DNA of 64,000 bases from Harmonia axyridis (lineage: Eukaryota > Arthropoda > Insecta > Coleoptera > Coccinellidae). The notes under the pieces are model-generated. The model did not search any database. It was not told the origin of the DNA and saw nothing but the letters and a program-made list of their open reading frames with translations. The translations under genes were made by a program, and so were the position numbers. This document shows, piece by piece, positions 11,262 to 22,999 of this stretch. Location of the stretch: positions 54,180,852 to 54,244,851 of the forward strand of contig NC_059503.1 in NCBI RefSeq assembly GCF_914767665.1, in the 5' to 3' direction. The stretch's first letter is position 1. Every line of letters starts with the position of its first letter.

Positions 11262-11961
11262 ATGGCAGATGGTAAATCAAGTATTATATGTGATACTTCA
11301 ATAGCAACAGTCAATGGGGAGGTTTTTGGATTATCAGATGTATACCAACCAGTCAATTTACATCAACACCTCTTCAATAATCCCAATTATGTGAATGTGA
11401 AAAAATCTTTAACTAAGGGTTATCAAATGAGAAAAAAAATTGATAAATTGAACACAAGATATATCGAGAACATATTTGGATGAAGAGAAAAACTTATAAT
11501 TTGATGATAGATACTCACTTAGAAGAAATTAGGAAAGAATCAAATAATGATGAATCTACCACTACTGGCACTAGCTCAGAGAAAAGTTTGGAAAAACTTA
11601 AAAAAAAAAATTGACAATACGCCAATGCAATTCGAATCACAGAATTTAGGACATATAGTACATGATAGGAAAATTTACAGGACAAAATTTGAATGCAATC
11701 CCTTGGATTGAAGATTTCTATAAAGAATGTGAACGTTTTCAAATCGATGAGGACAAAAAGAAAGTTAAAATTATAAAAGATTTTTTGCAATATTCCGGTG
11801 CAGATTGGTATAGTTGCATGATGATTGAATATTCGATAGAATCAGAATGGAATATATGGGAGAGAAATTTTTGTGATACGTTCACGAACAAAACACGAAA
11901 GTTTGTCATGAAGAATTTTGTACCAATCGTCACAGATGACTCACACAGATCATTCACATGA
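11262..11961 (+). pseudogene. Gag-like protein of a retroelement, frameshifted
   Basis: Two frames line up. The first (11262-11483) reads NGEVFGLSDVYQPVNLHQHL and ends DKLNTRYIENIFG. After an acidic, serine-rich linker with a frame change, the second (11662-11961) reads KFTGQNLNAIPWIEDFYKEC, ERFQIDEDKKKVKIIKDFL, DWYSCMMIEY and NIWERNFCDTF. The pattern of a W-I-D/E-x-F segment, an E-C-E-R-F segment, D-W-Y and W-x-x-N-F-C resembles the capsid-type Gag domain of LTR-like retroelements common in insects. No protease, RT or integrase follows, and 3' of 11961 the sequence is unrelated. An isolated, domesticated gag gene cannot be excluded, but the frame breaks favour a relic. Confidence 0.55.
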
Positions 11962-12765
11962 AATTCGGACGTTTTCTGCTGAACTGTATCTTCTCAGTAC
12001 ACGCAGGGCTGGCGTTAGAGTGAAATGACCATTTCAAGTGCCTCTATTTGGAGGTAAGGCATTCGGCCCAGTTTGCTAACCGTCTATTCTCATTTCATTC
12101 TTGATTCTTAAAAACAACATAAGGTTGTTGCGATTGTCAAATTTCCTGCAATGAAATCTCAAAACCCCGTTCACTAAGCCTGTTCACAAATGTTCACCCA
12201 AACCATATGAACAGACTTTCTAATTCCCCTCATTGAAAGAGGGATAAAATCATTATGTATTCCTCAAAGACAACAATACCTTCGCTTAAGAATTATTTGG
12301 AAGCAGATGTTTGCACAATCAACATATGGAAAATTCCTACGATTTTGCAATACTGTTAAATACCAAATGTTTTCAGCGAAACACATGTTTGTGATCCCAA
12401 TTAGTTTTCGAAGCAATACTAAAACTTTGCATGGCCTACCTACCGGAGTGATAGGTAGATAATCCCTTTTCTATCGTCGCAGTGTCATGTCATGTGGATA
12501 TGAAAATAAGATATAGTACGAATTACTCATCGGCGTTGAAGAAATCCAGGAATAAATTAAGATACCTACAGTGACGAAAAGATAAGGTAAATAGACACAT
12601 AGATGCACGATTGTAAAATTCTTTATCGGAAGAAGAGAGTTCTATATTATCATCGGAGCAGGTATTTTTTTTTTTGGGGGGGACAGGTTGGTGATTATGA
12701 GGAAGGTCATGTTGTTATTGATGCTTTTTCAGCAGAAGCGCCGAAAAATTATTTGCCTGAGTACA
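11962..12765. other. Unassigned sequence
   Basis: No recognisable coding motif. A G-run and a short ORF (12603-12836) run into the fold-back element and are probably fortuitous. Confidence 0.45.
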
Positions 12766-14339
12766 TGTACAGGGTGGGCAAATTTGGATGTTTTAGCACT
12801 ACAACATTTAAACCAGAGGAGATAGACAAAATCTGATACCCCATTCTCGGTCTCTTTTTCTGAGAAACTAACAAGGGTTGTATTCATTTTTGGCCACCTT
12901 CTTTTGTTTTCGAGTTATAAGCCACAATTGGAAAAATGGCGATATCGAAAAACATTCATATCTCCGCTTAAACTGATGATAGAGCTTTGAAATCAAAACA
13001 TTATACAGGCACCTTTTTTACGTAGAATCCAGTGGCGTGCTCGTCTTTTGAAAAGAGTCTTCAATTACGAAGCTGTGACCCAAAGTTATGTTTTTTCAAA
13101 TGGGAACACCAGAATTCTGTGCCATTTTTTGAAAACTTAATTATATAATTAATATATTTCAAAAATATATGACTTCGTATGGTATCAAAATAAATAACAG
13201 AAATTGGTCAAAAACCTATTTTTAACTAAAAGTCTCAATATTTCTATGGTTTCAACTGTTGATGAGCACTGAAAAATTGAGCTTTCTATAACAAGAGCAA
13301 AGTCCTTCTGTCAATCTGATTATTTGTATGCTTTTTACCAATTTTCACAAAATTCGAATCTATACATATTTAAAAAAAATAGTTTAAAAAATATAAATGA
13401 ACTCGGAGAAAATTTCCTAGGTTGCTTGAACACAGTTTCAAATATTCATCTATTGAATTCGGTGCGAAATATCGAGAAGATGTGTCGACTGTGTATTGCG
13501 CAGTTGTTGTCATTACTAGGTTAAATATTATATTTTTTTGTTCCCTTCATAATTAAATTGTTGAGTTCAAAATTATATATGCGTTGTTTCATATGCTATT
13601 CAAAATGGATTGGTACTTGTGCGTATTCATTTTGGAGACCTATGAAAAAAATCATCTGATCCATCCAACTCATTACAACTCTTTCGATTGAAACATTCGG
13701 TCTTGTGGATCTTTTCGTTATTTCCAAATCAATTTTTAGATAAAACATTTATAAAATATATCTAGATTCGAATTTTGTAGAAATTAGTGAAAAGCATAGA
13801 AATAATCAGATTGACGGAAGGACACTGCTCTTGTTATAGAAAGCTCAATTTTTCTGTGCTCATCAACTGTTGAAACCATAGAAATATTGGGACTCTTGGA
13901 TAAAAAAAGATTTTTGATCATTTCCAATTATTTGTATTGATTTGATTTGATTGACAAACCATACGATGTTATATATTTTTGAAATCGGGAAAAATTATGC
14001 TTTCACAAAAAGGCATAGAAATCTAGTGTTGCCATTCGAAAAGACATAACTTTAGGTCATAGCTTCGTAATTAAAGACCCTTTTGAAAAAACGAGCACGC
14101 TACTGGATTCTATGTGAAAAAGTGCCTGTATAATGTTTTGATTTCAAAGCTCTATATTGGCGGAGATATAAATGTTTTTCGATATCGCCATTTTTCGCTT
14201 ATTACTTGAAAACAAAAGAAGGTGGCCAAAAATGAATGCTCTCAGAAAAAGAGACCGAGAAGGGGGTATCAAATTTTGTCTATCTCTTCTGGTTTAAAAG
14301 TTATAGTGCTGAAACATCGAAATTTGCCCAACCTGTACA
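12766..14339. mobile_element. 1.57-kb fold-back element with TGTACAGGG ends
   Basis: The left arm (12766-13324) and right arm (13801-14339) are inverted copies running from TGTACAGGGTGGGCAAATTT / TGTACAGGTTGGGCAAATTT inward to AATCTGATTATT / AATAATCAGATT. The arms are about 540-560 bases and differ by scattered substitutions and small indels, so the copy is not very recent. The 476-base spacer is AT-rich and holds no recognisable gene. A single-arm relative lies at 721-1281. The CAGGGTG terminal core is shared with the fold-backs at 7992-8618 and 60541-61217 although their arms differ. Confidence 0.85.
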
Positions 14340-15356
14340 TTGATCATTCGAAAATGTTAGAATTATTCGTTTGTGGTTGAAAATACATTCCATTAATTAT
14401 TAATGAGGATGTAACAATTGAAAGAAGATCATTTGGAATATAGTAGAAATATCCGTCAAGCAGTCAACCTTTATGCGAATAACATTTTCCATTGTTTCAA
14501 CGAATATTTGGACAACTCATGACAAAAATTTCATGTGAATGATTAATGGGAAGGATACATTAAGACCGCTTAGAAAAAAATTCAAACTTAATTACAGAGC
14601 TATCTGTGACGATTCGTGAAAAATGTTCATAAATTTTTTTTAATTGCCGTAGAATAAGAATCTGCAAAAACAAGGTTTACATTTGAAATTCTAAAGTTGA
14701 CCCTCGTGCCCCCACGACGAGGGAATAAAATGAAAGATGTTCTGGAATGAGTCCTTCAAAACTATCAACCCTATATTCGAAACTTTTTTCGTAATATGTT
14801 TCCTTTTCGAGATTTTTGACTGATTCAACTAAAAGAAATCACCCGGTATGATTGGTGATAATAACATAATAATCAAATAATAATAAAAAAATAACATAAT
14901 ATTATATTCAATATTTGCAATTTCTCATTAAACAATCTAGTCACCTGATATGGGATGGTAAAAAGTTTTCACAATTCGGATGGGAAACCTGAAATCGTAA
15001 AATTATTCACATTTCACGCCGATACGGTTCAACTATCTGCTCTTCGTGTAGCAATATTATTTCAACATACATACCTATATTTATTTCCAGTGTAACCAAT
15101 GAATATCACAGCTAAAATCAGCAATTCGTCGGACGGGTATGAAACTAATGAATTTTCATGAATTTCCGAATTGAGCCCGCATTTACTGAGAGGAAATTCG
15201 TACCTCGTGGGAATTAAATTGCTATCCTAGTTTTCACGTATCGATTTCCTGTATAAATAAGCATATTTTCAATGACAAACTCCATCAGGGAATTTGTTGT
15301 TGAATTTGGTTGTTTCAAATGAGTATACCCTTCAATTGATGGATTTTGGGATAATA
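14340..15356. other. Unassigned AT-rich sequence
   Basis: About 1 kb with no recognised repeat end or coding motif. Confidence 0.45.
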
Positions 15357-16514
15357 AGGTGTAATAAAAAGAAATACATTATTTTTGCATGAAAACAAGG
15401 CTTTAATTACCATAGTTAGAATGATCCGATTTGGTCCAAATATTCGTCGTTTTGTTCGATAACTTGTTGCCATGAAGGTGATATCATTATGCCTCTCTCA
15501 TAGAAGCCTTCATGTCTAATGGTAAAATATTGAGAGAGTCGATTTTTACAAGACTGTTAATGTGAATTTTCCACCATGTTCGCCATGGACAGGAACAGAT
15601 GGTAAGAACTCGGTGCCAGGTCCGGACTATAAGGTGGATGCATAAGAACCTCCCAACCAAACTCCCGGGGCTTCTGTCGAGTCACTATCTATGTGTCTGA
15701 TTTGGCGTTGTCCTGATGAAACACAATTCTTCTATTGCTCAAAGCTGGCCGCGTCTGGTTGATTGCTTTCTTCAGACTGTTCAATTGTTGACAGTACAGT
15801 TCCGAGTTAACAGTTCATAGTAGTTAATACCCTGCAATCCTACCAAACACACAGCAAAATATGTTTCTGCCGATTCACTGCGTTTCAACCACAACAGTTT
15901 TTGCTTGACGTTGTCGTAAGTGATGCCCTTTGCATATCTTCAAATATGGGTCGATGTTGTTACCATTCAGCAGCGATTCGCAGATAGAAATTCGGTCCAT
16001 GAGGTTTCTTTGCGTTAACTCGTGTGGTACCCATACATCGAGCTTCTTCTTGAGAACAGCCTTATGCAAATGGTACCGAACGGTTTTTTGTGCAATATGT
16101 AGCTCTTGGGCAATCGAAGTAGTGCTTACATGGCGGTCGGACTCGACAATCAGTCCATGATTTTATCGACATTTTCTACAATTGGCCTCCAGTGAGTGGT
16201 GCATTATTGTAAATCGCCGGAACTTAATCGACGAAAAGAAAATTATGCAGAATTAGCTATCACAATTTCAACTACATAAACGCTATTCATCGCCTTTATC
16301 AAAGAAAAACTGTGAAATATAGTGTATTTTCTCTTTGTTAGTGTCCATCTTTGTCGTGTGCTTAAACTAAACTGAGTCAACTTATCACACAACTATCACA
16401 GAAGTTTTTGTAGTACAGAATCTCATCTTTCTAACGGCATCTAGTGGAACCCGATTGGACTCATACAACGCGTGATACAGATAACTGAATTAATGGATTT
16501 CTTTTCACTTCACC
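15357..16514 (-). pseudogene. Mariner element, cecropia/Hsmar1-like, nearly full length, dead transposase
   Basis: The ends are inverted versions of AGGTG-T/A-A-x-x-AAAAGAAAT (left from 15357, right ending about 16514), next to TA-like sequence, and the length of 1.16 kb is normal for mariner. On the minus strand the transposase starts MDTNKEKIHYISQFFFDKG and continues through VENVDKIMD, LHKAVLKKKLDVWVPHELTQ and NLMDRISICESLLNGN. Later come ANTVEQ-type scrambled sequence, FHQDNAKSDT, WEVLMHPPYSPDLAPSSYHL and GFYERGI. The family is the DD34D mariner group. The third catalytic D (normally S-D-Y-H) reads S-S-Y-H, the GDEKWI segment is deleted or scrambled, and several stops and frameshifts are present, so it cannot be active. 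Confidence 0.85.
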
Positions 16515-18044
16515 TAATATTTAGTTTCTGATTGTTATTCATTCAGCTATATCAATATACTCTTTCCATCCGAATAAGCGTGTTGAAGCGCGTATAATTC
16601 CATTTATTATAATGTCAAAAGATGACTCCAACAAAAGCAACAGCTGCCTAGATAGTGGGTTATTCAAAATGAAACCTTTTATTGAAAAACATTTCATTTT
16701 GATAAGAGAAACACGTTTTTCATAACTTAATAGCAGAAAAATAATATGAAAACTGTTTAGTATTTGAATTTTCTGATGGTCTAAACAATGCGTTCTGATT
16801 CAGTTTACTAATTTCGATATGTTGGTGATGTGATGTTAGCCCATGTTAGGCATGGATAGGTATGCCTAAAAAAAACTGTCTGCATTGTATATAAGTACCT
16901 AATAGAACTGGAATTGTTGGTGTATATCTATGGCAAGAATGGTTATCTCGTCACCAACACCTCATAGGTTGAATATTTTCAAATCTATGTCGGGTAGAAG
17001 AATAAGACTTAAGTAAGAATAATCAAGCCTGGTACTTTCTAGAAGTCTTGAACGTATTACGCTTGCTAATGGATATGTCACAAGAAATTATAGTTTGATC
17101 ATCGGAGTACCTAGGCATGTCTGTTACTTTGAACTAGAAGTAGGGATTCAAACACCAAATAGTACTGTTCGTGTGTATATATTCTTAGTCATTTTCCGAC
17201 TTTTAATTGTTATCCCTAACCTTCATATACTGTTAGCTGTTTGTAATAACATTTCACCCGGATAGGGTGCTAATATTGAGGGAGTGCATGACTTTTAGAA
17301 GTGAGTGTAGTCGAGTCTAAAAGATTCAAAATAAAGTACATAGATAAAGATGACCGTGATAGGATAACTGTGATAGGAAAATATTAATAGATTTCAACCA
17401 TTCAAGAAACTCAATCATAATATGAATTCAATTGAATGAAAAAATCAATTTCTGAATCATCTCGTTATTAATTTGGAAGGATTTTTGGATTGTTTCAATA
17501 TATTTTCTTTGAAAAAGGCCATTCCAGTGACTATCTAATTTCAAAAACTAATCTTTTTCTTAAGAAGAATAGATATGATATAAAAAATCTTGATTGATTT
17601 CTTCAACTCATAAAAATGTCAATATTCGATATAATCTATACCAAAATATGTAGTTACATCACCCCTCGCAACTTTCTCAATTTCTTAAGTGAAGTCGAAG
17701 AATTTTTCGTGTTCAAAGAGGTAGGTACTTCTTTGCTGGAGCAGACGATTCGAGCAGGCTGTGCCACAGGAAGTGGAAACAGCTGACAGTCGGAGGGCCG
17801 GTAGCGAGAATGACAGATGCCTGGGCACCTGCCCCACGTTATTCTGTTTCGCACCGACAGCCACCTTCATTTTGTATGGATACCATCGATGGAATTCTTC
17901 AGAATTAATGAAGATATGAAAAATGGGTCTCGAAATTATTTGCGGTGGTCTTGCTTCAGCACAGGGAAAAATGTGGAAAAATCTCACTATATATTCTGTG
18001 TATTTGTATGAATTATTAAATAAGTATATCCAGAAGGTCAGAAA
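16515..18044. other. Unassigned sequence with a GC-richer patch at 17700-17870
   Basis: Mostly AT-rich. The patch at about 17700-17870 is GC-richer, with open frames on both strands and no recognised domain. It may be a host exon or conserved non-coding element; I cannot decide. Confidence 0.35.
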
Positions 18045-19960
18045 CATTCACAAATTTTTCATTTAACTGAAGTTACTGCAAGAGAGTTGTTATTAGGTTT
18101 CTATTAGGAAGGTTAGATTTCTCTAAATCTGTGGCAAATCTGTTATCTCTGCCATATCTTGTTGAACAAATTCGTACGAGAATATCACAGTTAGACACAG
18201 ATTTCATGGTTATATTTCATTATTATATGTTGGTACTCGGAACTCTCTTGTCACGGATTTATCTGTTGTGCCGACCAAACTTCTCAATGCGAAAATCACT
18301 AAGCGATATTTATGGAAATATTCCATTGATTCCAATGAAAATTGAGTGTATAATTTTCGTATACAGAAGCTTCATTCTAACACTCGATTATTTAAAAACT
18401 TGCCCCTTCTTTTTTCTGAATTTTGAACTCATGGAAGAATGACTGTATAATGTATAATAAATGATTTTTTAGCGCCAGTTGTTCCCATGCGTTATTTATT
18501 CATTTAGTTCCAATTCACATATCATGATTGAGAAAAAGTCAGTCCATCAATAGAATGCTTCTTATTATTGAATAATTATTTTATTCGATAAGGTCCTCAC
18601 ACGAATAATGGAATAATATGAGAGCAAATGAAAAGCTATTGTTGGAAATCCCAAGTCTTCTTATCTATTTTTTCAATTCTGCTTATTTGAAGAAGTAAAT
18701 TATAAAAATTTCAGGATAGGTTGATAAAGTTTTTCCGTAGAAAGTTAGATTCCATTTACATTCATTTAGACTTTTTTGATACACCCTGTGTTTTTATAAA
18801 CAATTTGAGAATCTAGCCCAAGTGGAGCCTAATGATAATAATCTGTCGAAAGAAAAATCGCTCAACCGTAAAAGAGCGTCAATGGTGGAACACGCTGTAT
18901 ATCCATATCAAAAATTCAAATCCATTTAAACTTGTTTGCTACACCCTGAGCAAATTGAGAATGTAGCTCAAGATGAGCCTAATTATATTATGATGTTGAG
19001 AAGAAATTCGATAATTCACCTCTTAAAAGAGCTCGTAAAAGAGCGTCGCGTCAATGGTGGAACACCCTGTGTATCTTTAAAAAAAATCGACAAATTTCTC
19101 ATTTTACTAAGTTTACTGGAAGGGAGATGTTATTTGATCTTTATTAGGTAGGTATACATACATATTACCCATATTTTAGCCCCAGTTGTACCCATGCGTC
19201 ATTTATTCAGTTCCAACACACATAACTATCGTAATTATCAAAATTATGACATTATTGTTCTAAAACATTCACTATCTTTTTGATATACTGATGACAGGTT
19301 TCATAAAACTTTCATTGACCGATCAACTCGTTGATTGTAATTCTAAATTTATGGAAGTGTCAAAAATGAACTCAAATTGAAAACAGAAATGATTCGATCG
19401 AGCAAATCACCATGATAAAAGTTTTATGGAATCTACCATTATACTTTTTTGTCTAGAAAAATTGCCTTCATTAAGTAGAGTTATATTCAACTTTTATAAA
19501 ACATATCATAATTGAGAAAAAGCAGTTAGGTGATCAATAGAATATAGAATGGATTATTAGATAGGTATTTTCCTCTATTCCTGTATCAAATCCGTTCATT
19601 TTGCCAAATCTTGTACAACAAAACAGTGCGTGAATATCTCAGTTTAACATAGATTTCATGGTAATAGTTGATAATAATTATACGTTGGTATAGGTACTCG
19701 GTAGGTAGATTTATATATCATCTGTGAAATTAATATACAGTAAACAGTTCTATCAACCAATATTTTTCATTTCAAAAATCAATGAACGATATTTAAGAAA
19801 ATGTTCCATTGAGTTGAAAATAAATCAGTGAATTAGAGAGAATAATGTATAATACTCGTACAGAAGGCTCTCATTCTAACACTCTTTCATTAAAAAATTC
19901 GCCACTTTGTGGCTCGTTTCTGAATTTTGAACTTGTGAAAGAATATCAATGCCTTTGGTC
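18045..19960 (+). repeat. Repeat array: family R-B copies 1 and 2 plus a short tandem duplication
   Basis: Copy 2 (about 19180-19955) is the most complete. It starts near CCCAGTTGTACCCATGCGTC, contains GACCGATCAACTCGTTGATT and AAATCCGTTCATTTTGCC, and ends near GAACTTGTGAAAGAATATCA. Copy 1 is rearranged: its second half (about 18120-18445) precedes a piece of its first half (about 18475-18620). Between them are two direct units (about 18781-18905 and 18938-19072) sharing GAGAATCTAGCCCAAGTGGAGC-like and AAGAGCGTCAATGGTGGAAC sequence, each next to an ACACCCTG box. A third R-B copy in reverse orientation is at 25055-27515, and a degenerate piece is near 51960-52060. Confidence 0.65.
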
Positions 19961-19974
19961 ATGTGGGTATTATA

Positions 19975-20813
19975 AGGGGTGTTTTTTTTAGAGCTATAGA
20001 ACTTTAAATTGCAATAAAACAACGATGGATCATTCGATTGACATGGTTCTTTGCGGAATACGTATCGCGCACTACGTCCATTTTATTTTGTTTAGCGATG
20101 AAGCGCAATTGTGGTTGAATGGCTACGTCAACAAACAAAACTGCCGCATTTGGAGTGAAGCTAATCCACAAGTGTATGTCGAAACACCGTTACATCCAGA
20201 AAAACTGACTGTTTGGTGCGCTTTATGGACTGGTGGAATCATTGGTCCGTACTTCTTCAAAAACGATGATGGCCAGAACGTTACACTCAATGGTGATCGG
20301 TATAGAGCCATGATTACTAACTTTTTCATTCCTGAATTGAACAACCATGATGTCCAGAAGCTGTGGTTCCAACAAGACGGCGCAACATGTTACACAGCTC
20401 GTGCCACAATCGATTTATTGAAAGACACTTTTGGTGACCGCCTAATTTCACGTTTTGGACCTGTGAATTGGCCTCCAAGATCTTGTGATTTAATTCCGCT
20501 AGACTACTTCCTGTGGGGCTATGTAAAGTCATTGGTCTATGCAGATAAGCCACAAACGCTTGACCATTTGGAAGACAACATTCACCGTGTTATTGCCGAT
20601 ATACGGCCACAAATGTTGGAAAAAGTCATCGAAAATTGGACGTCGAGATTGGACTACATCCGAGCCAGCCGTGGCGGTCATATGCCAGAAATCATATTTA
20701 AAATGTAATGCCACAAGATTATCTTGCGGATAAATAAAATTCATGTCAATCGAATAAGGCCATCGTTGTTTTATTGCAATTTAAAGTTTTGTAGCTCTAA
20801 AAAAAACACCCTT
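19975..20813 (+). mobile_element. DD41D Tc1/mariner-type element, copy 1, internally deleted, TIRs intact
   Basis: The TIRs begin AGGGGTGTTTTTTTTAGAGC (left) and AAGGGTGTTTTTTTTAGAGC (right, inverted) and remain similar for about 70 bases, through AAATTGCAATAAAACAACG to ATTCGATTGACATG. TA flanks both ends (19973-19974 and 20814-20815). The element is 839 bp. It retains the catalytic half of the transposase, but the region for about the first 120 residues, including the DNA-binding domain, is replaced by a short junction. Intact TIRs on a deletion derivative fit a non-autonomous copy able to be mobilised in trans. Confidence 0.9.
20025..20708 (+). pseudogene. DD41D transposase, catalytic domain only (N-terminus deleted)
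   Basis: The 227-codon frame is open. The catalytic triad is visible: D in LFSDEAQLWL, D in WFQQDGATC, and D in PLDYFLWGYV. I count 41 residues between the second and third aspartates, so the signature is DD41D rather than DD34D. Other typical segments are NGYVNKQNCRIWS, LHPEKLTVWCALW and GGIIGPYFFKN, and the C-terminus is HMPEIIFKM. The first 25 or so residues are junction sequence. The missing part is the paired helix-turn-helix region, seen in other copies as MNRLTPEQRFQIVEI. The frame lacks stops, so decay is recent, but without the DNA-binding domain it should not act on its own TIRs. Confidence 0.9.
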
Positions 20814-20815
20814 TA

Positions 20816-21449
20816 TTTGAAGAGATTGTGAACCAAAATGAAATAAAAAACCTTCGACATTATGTGGATTGTGGAGTATATGGAAGATCTCTCAATACCG
20901 CTACGCTCATCCTTCGTATGATTATGGATTTATTTGGGTCTTTCCATTCGGAGTTTTTTTTTCTTTTCAAGGAAAGACCCCATTATAAGGCGATATCGAT
21001 CTGCCATTCCTTTCTGTTATGAGCTTCACTTATTTTAGGTGAGTTGCGTTATTCTCCACCGTTTCCCCTGCTGAATTGACACTTACATCGCTAAACGATT
21101 GCCATTTTATTGCATAATTCGATCCACACCCCCTCAAACCATATAAATCACGCCATTGGCGTAGGTAACTATAAATGAAACATCCCAATTTATTTTTGCT
21201 TATATAACGTATAGCTTTTCGACATTTGTACATACCTTTATGAATCCACTATTTGATTATTCCTAGCAATATCACCCTATCACAAATTACTCTACCATCC
21301 TAAACTGAAAATCAGATTTGTGAATTCTCAAAGTATGGAATTATTTCAATTCTATTTTTTCTTCGGAGTATTCTGTTTTTGGTTCTTCGCGTTCAATAAT
21401 TATGAATATTTCTCAGAAGCTCATATCGTGAAGAAATTCTACGAAAATT
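20816..21449. other. Unassigned sequence
   Basis: No recognisable gene or repeat; short ORFs only. Confidence 0.45.
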
Positions 21450-22092
21450 AAGATACTCGTCCAGTTCTGGAGTTCACCGGTCCTGTCTGGTATCCCTGGC
21501 TCAACAGGGATGTTACTCTACTAGAATCGATTCAGCGGAGGGCCACCCGAATACCATATGGCTTTGTGCGTCCAGACTATGAAAGTAGATTAGCCCTAAT
21601 GAATATCTCCAGGTTCTCGTTGAGCAGGTTGAGGGGCGATCTCATAATAACTTATAGATCGCTAAATAGTCCCTTCGGTTGTGACCTCAATCATCTTTTA
21701 GTGCTCAACTCAAATAATCTCAGAGGACATACGTTCAAACTCTCACGTGAGAGATTCCTCACCACCACCAGGCAGTACTTCATCTCCAACAGAGTATTCG
21801 AGGTTTGGAACAGATTACCGACCGAGATAGTTTGTGCGCCTAGTGTGAACAGTTTCAAGAACAAATTTGACTTGTGGGCCTCGGAGAATGCACTGTGTTT
21901 GTGAAATTGAATTTTTTTTTGTGATCTTTTTTCATTCAATAGCACGAATTTTGCTTTCATCCCTTTCTTCTTATAATTTTTTTTCAATATTTTTGTAAGC
22001 TTGTAATTTGTGACAACATTACTTATTTTAACATATTTTTGAGTTTACAGGCTAAGCCTCAACTCTGTATCACGTTATAATAATAATAATGA
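21450..22092 (+). pseudogene. CR1/Daphne-like LINE, 3' end, copy 1
   Basis: From about 21454 a frame open to a stop at 21904 encodes the extreme C-terminus of a non-LTR RT: RPVLEFTGPVWYPWLNRD, ESIQRRATRIPYG, SRLRGDLIITYRSL, FKLSRERFLTT, YFISNRVFEVWNRLP and SVNSFKNKFDLW. The 3' UTR ends GGCTAAGCCTCAACTCTGTA followed by a (TAA)n tail at about 22077-22090. Copy 2 at 25187-26345 has the same protein order and the same 3' end. 5' truncation is typical of LINE insertion. The clade (CR1, Daphne or close) is inferred from the R-R-L-R-G-D and N-S-L-P motifs. Confidence 0.85.
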
Positions 22093-22486
22093 ATAATGAT
22101 TTTATGAAGACAAACTTAATCTTCTTCATCTATATTTTCAAGAATTCAACAATGAAAATGTCAGTTTTGCTCACTTACTTCGTCATTATCAAACTGAACA
22201 CAAAGGTTACAAGTGGACTTGGGTTAAAAATTAATGATTTCACGTGACTGGCTTCAAACTGGTCACGACTTTCTACAAATCAGTGTATCCTGGCTATCTA
22301 AGATCTACCTGAGAGACAAAAATTTCTAAAGAGAAATAGATGACACGGTATCTACCATTAGACGAATAGAAGCAGGAGTGTCCCATGGTTCCGTTCTAGA
22401 CCTTCAACATCTACGCATAAGACATTACGACATCCAAAAAACTCAAGAAATCTGCTAGCCTATGAGTATATATGAAATGGGAATAG
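22093..22486. other. Unassigned sequence
   Basis: No recognised motif; lies between a LINE tail and an R-A element. Confidence 0.4.
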
Positions 22487-22999
22487 CATAGAGTAATAAA
22501 CATAGATAGAGTGAGTATACGCAATATTTACATATCCCCAACATGGTTAGGTAGATTACGTTTTCGGATTGAGATATATTTTCAAAACCACAATTTTACT
22601 ATATCGTTATGAATATATATTATGTTGAACGAAACATATTTATTTGAGTTATTCTCGATTAAATAGGCGAATTTGATTATTTGGAATCCGATATTTTTCC
22701 TAATTGCCGAATTTATAATATGCGGAATATTTATTATTTTCTGAATCTACCTGCTGAAATCCAAGGTTTGGCAACTTTTGCTCTCCTAGTGTCATCGGTG
22801 GTTTCACGTCGTTTGGCGCGCTTGAAGTTTGTTTTCTGAATTTCTGATCTATTTAGGTATTTATTTCATTACATTTCGAGCTAATATGAAACGGCGATTC
22901 ACTATGGGACATAAGGAGTGCGTTCTTTCTGAAGAATTGAGTGGAATATATTATTGAAAAAGACGTACCCTCCCTCTATCTATGTTTATTACTCTGAGT
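22487..22999 (-). mobile_element. TIR element of family R-A, copy b, apparently complete
   Basis: The left end CATAGAGTAATAAACATAG (22487) and right end CTATGTTTATTACTCTGAG (ending 22998) are inverted repeats of roughly 35 bases. Inside, the order CCCCAACATGG, AGATTACG, TTTGGCAACTTTTGCTCTCC, TTGGCGCGCTTGAAGTTTG, TTTCTGAATTTCTGAT and CACTATGGGACATAAG matches copy c at 31955-32452. The length is 513 bp. No ORF of note. Target duplication is unclear. Confidence 0.75.

Noticed and set aside
12603..12836. 77-codon frame as a gene
   Set aside because: Its last third is fold-back arm sequence, and the start lies in a homopolymer-rich stretch.
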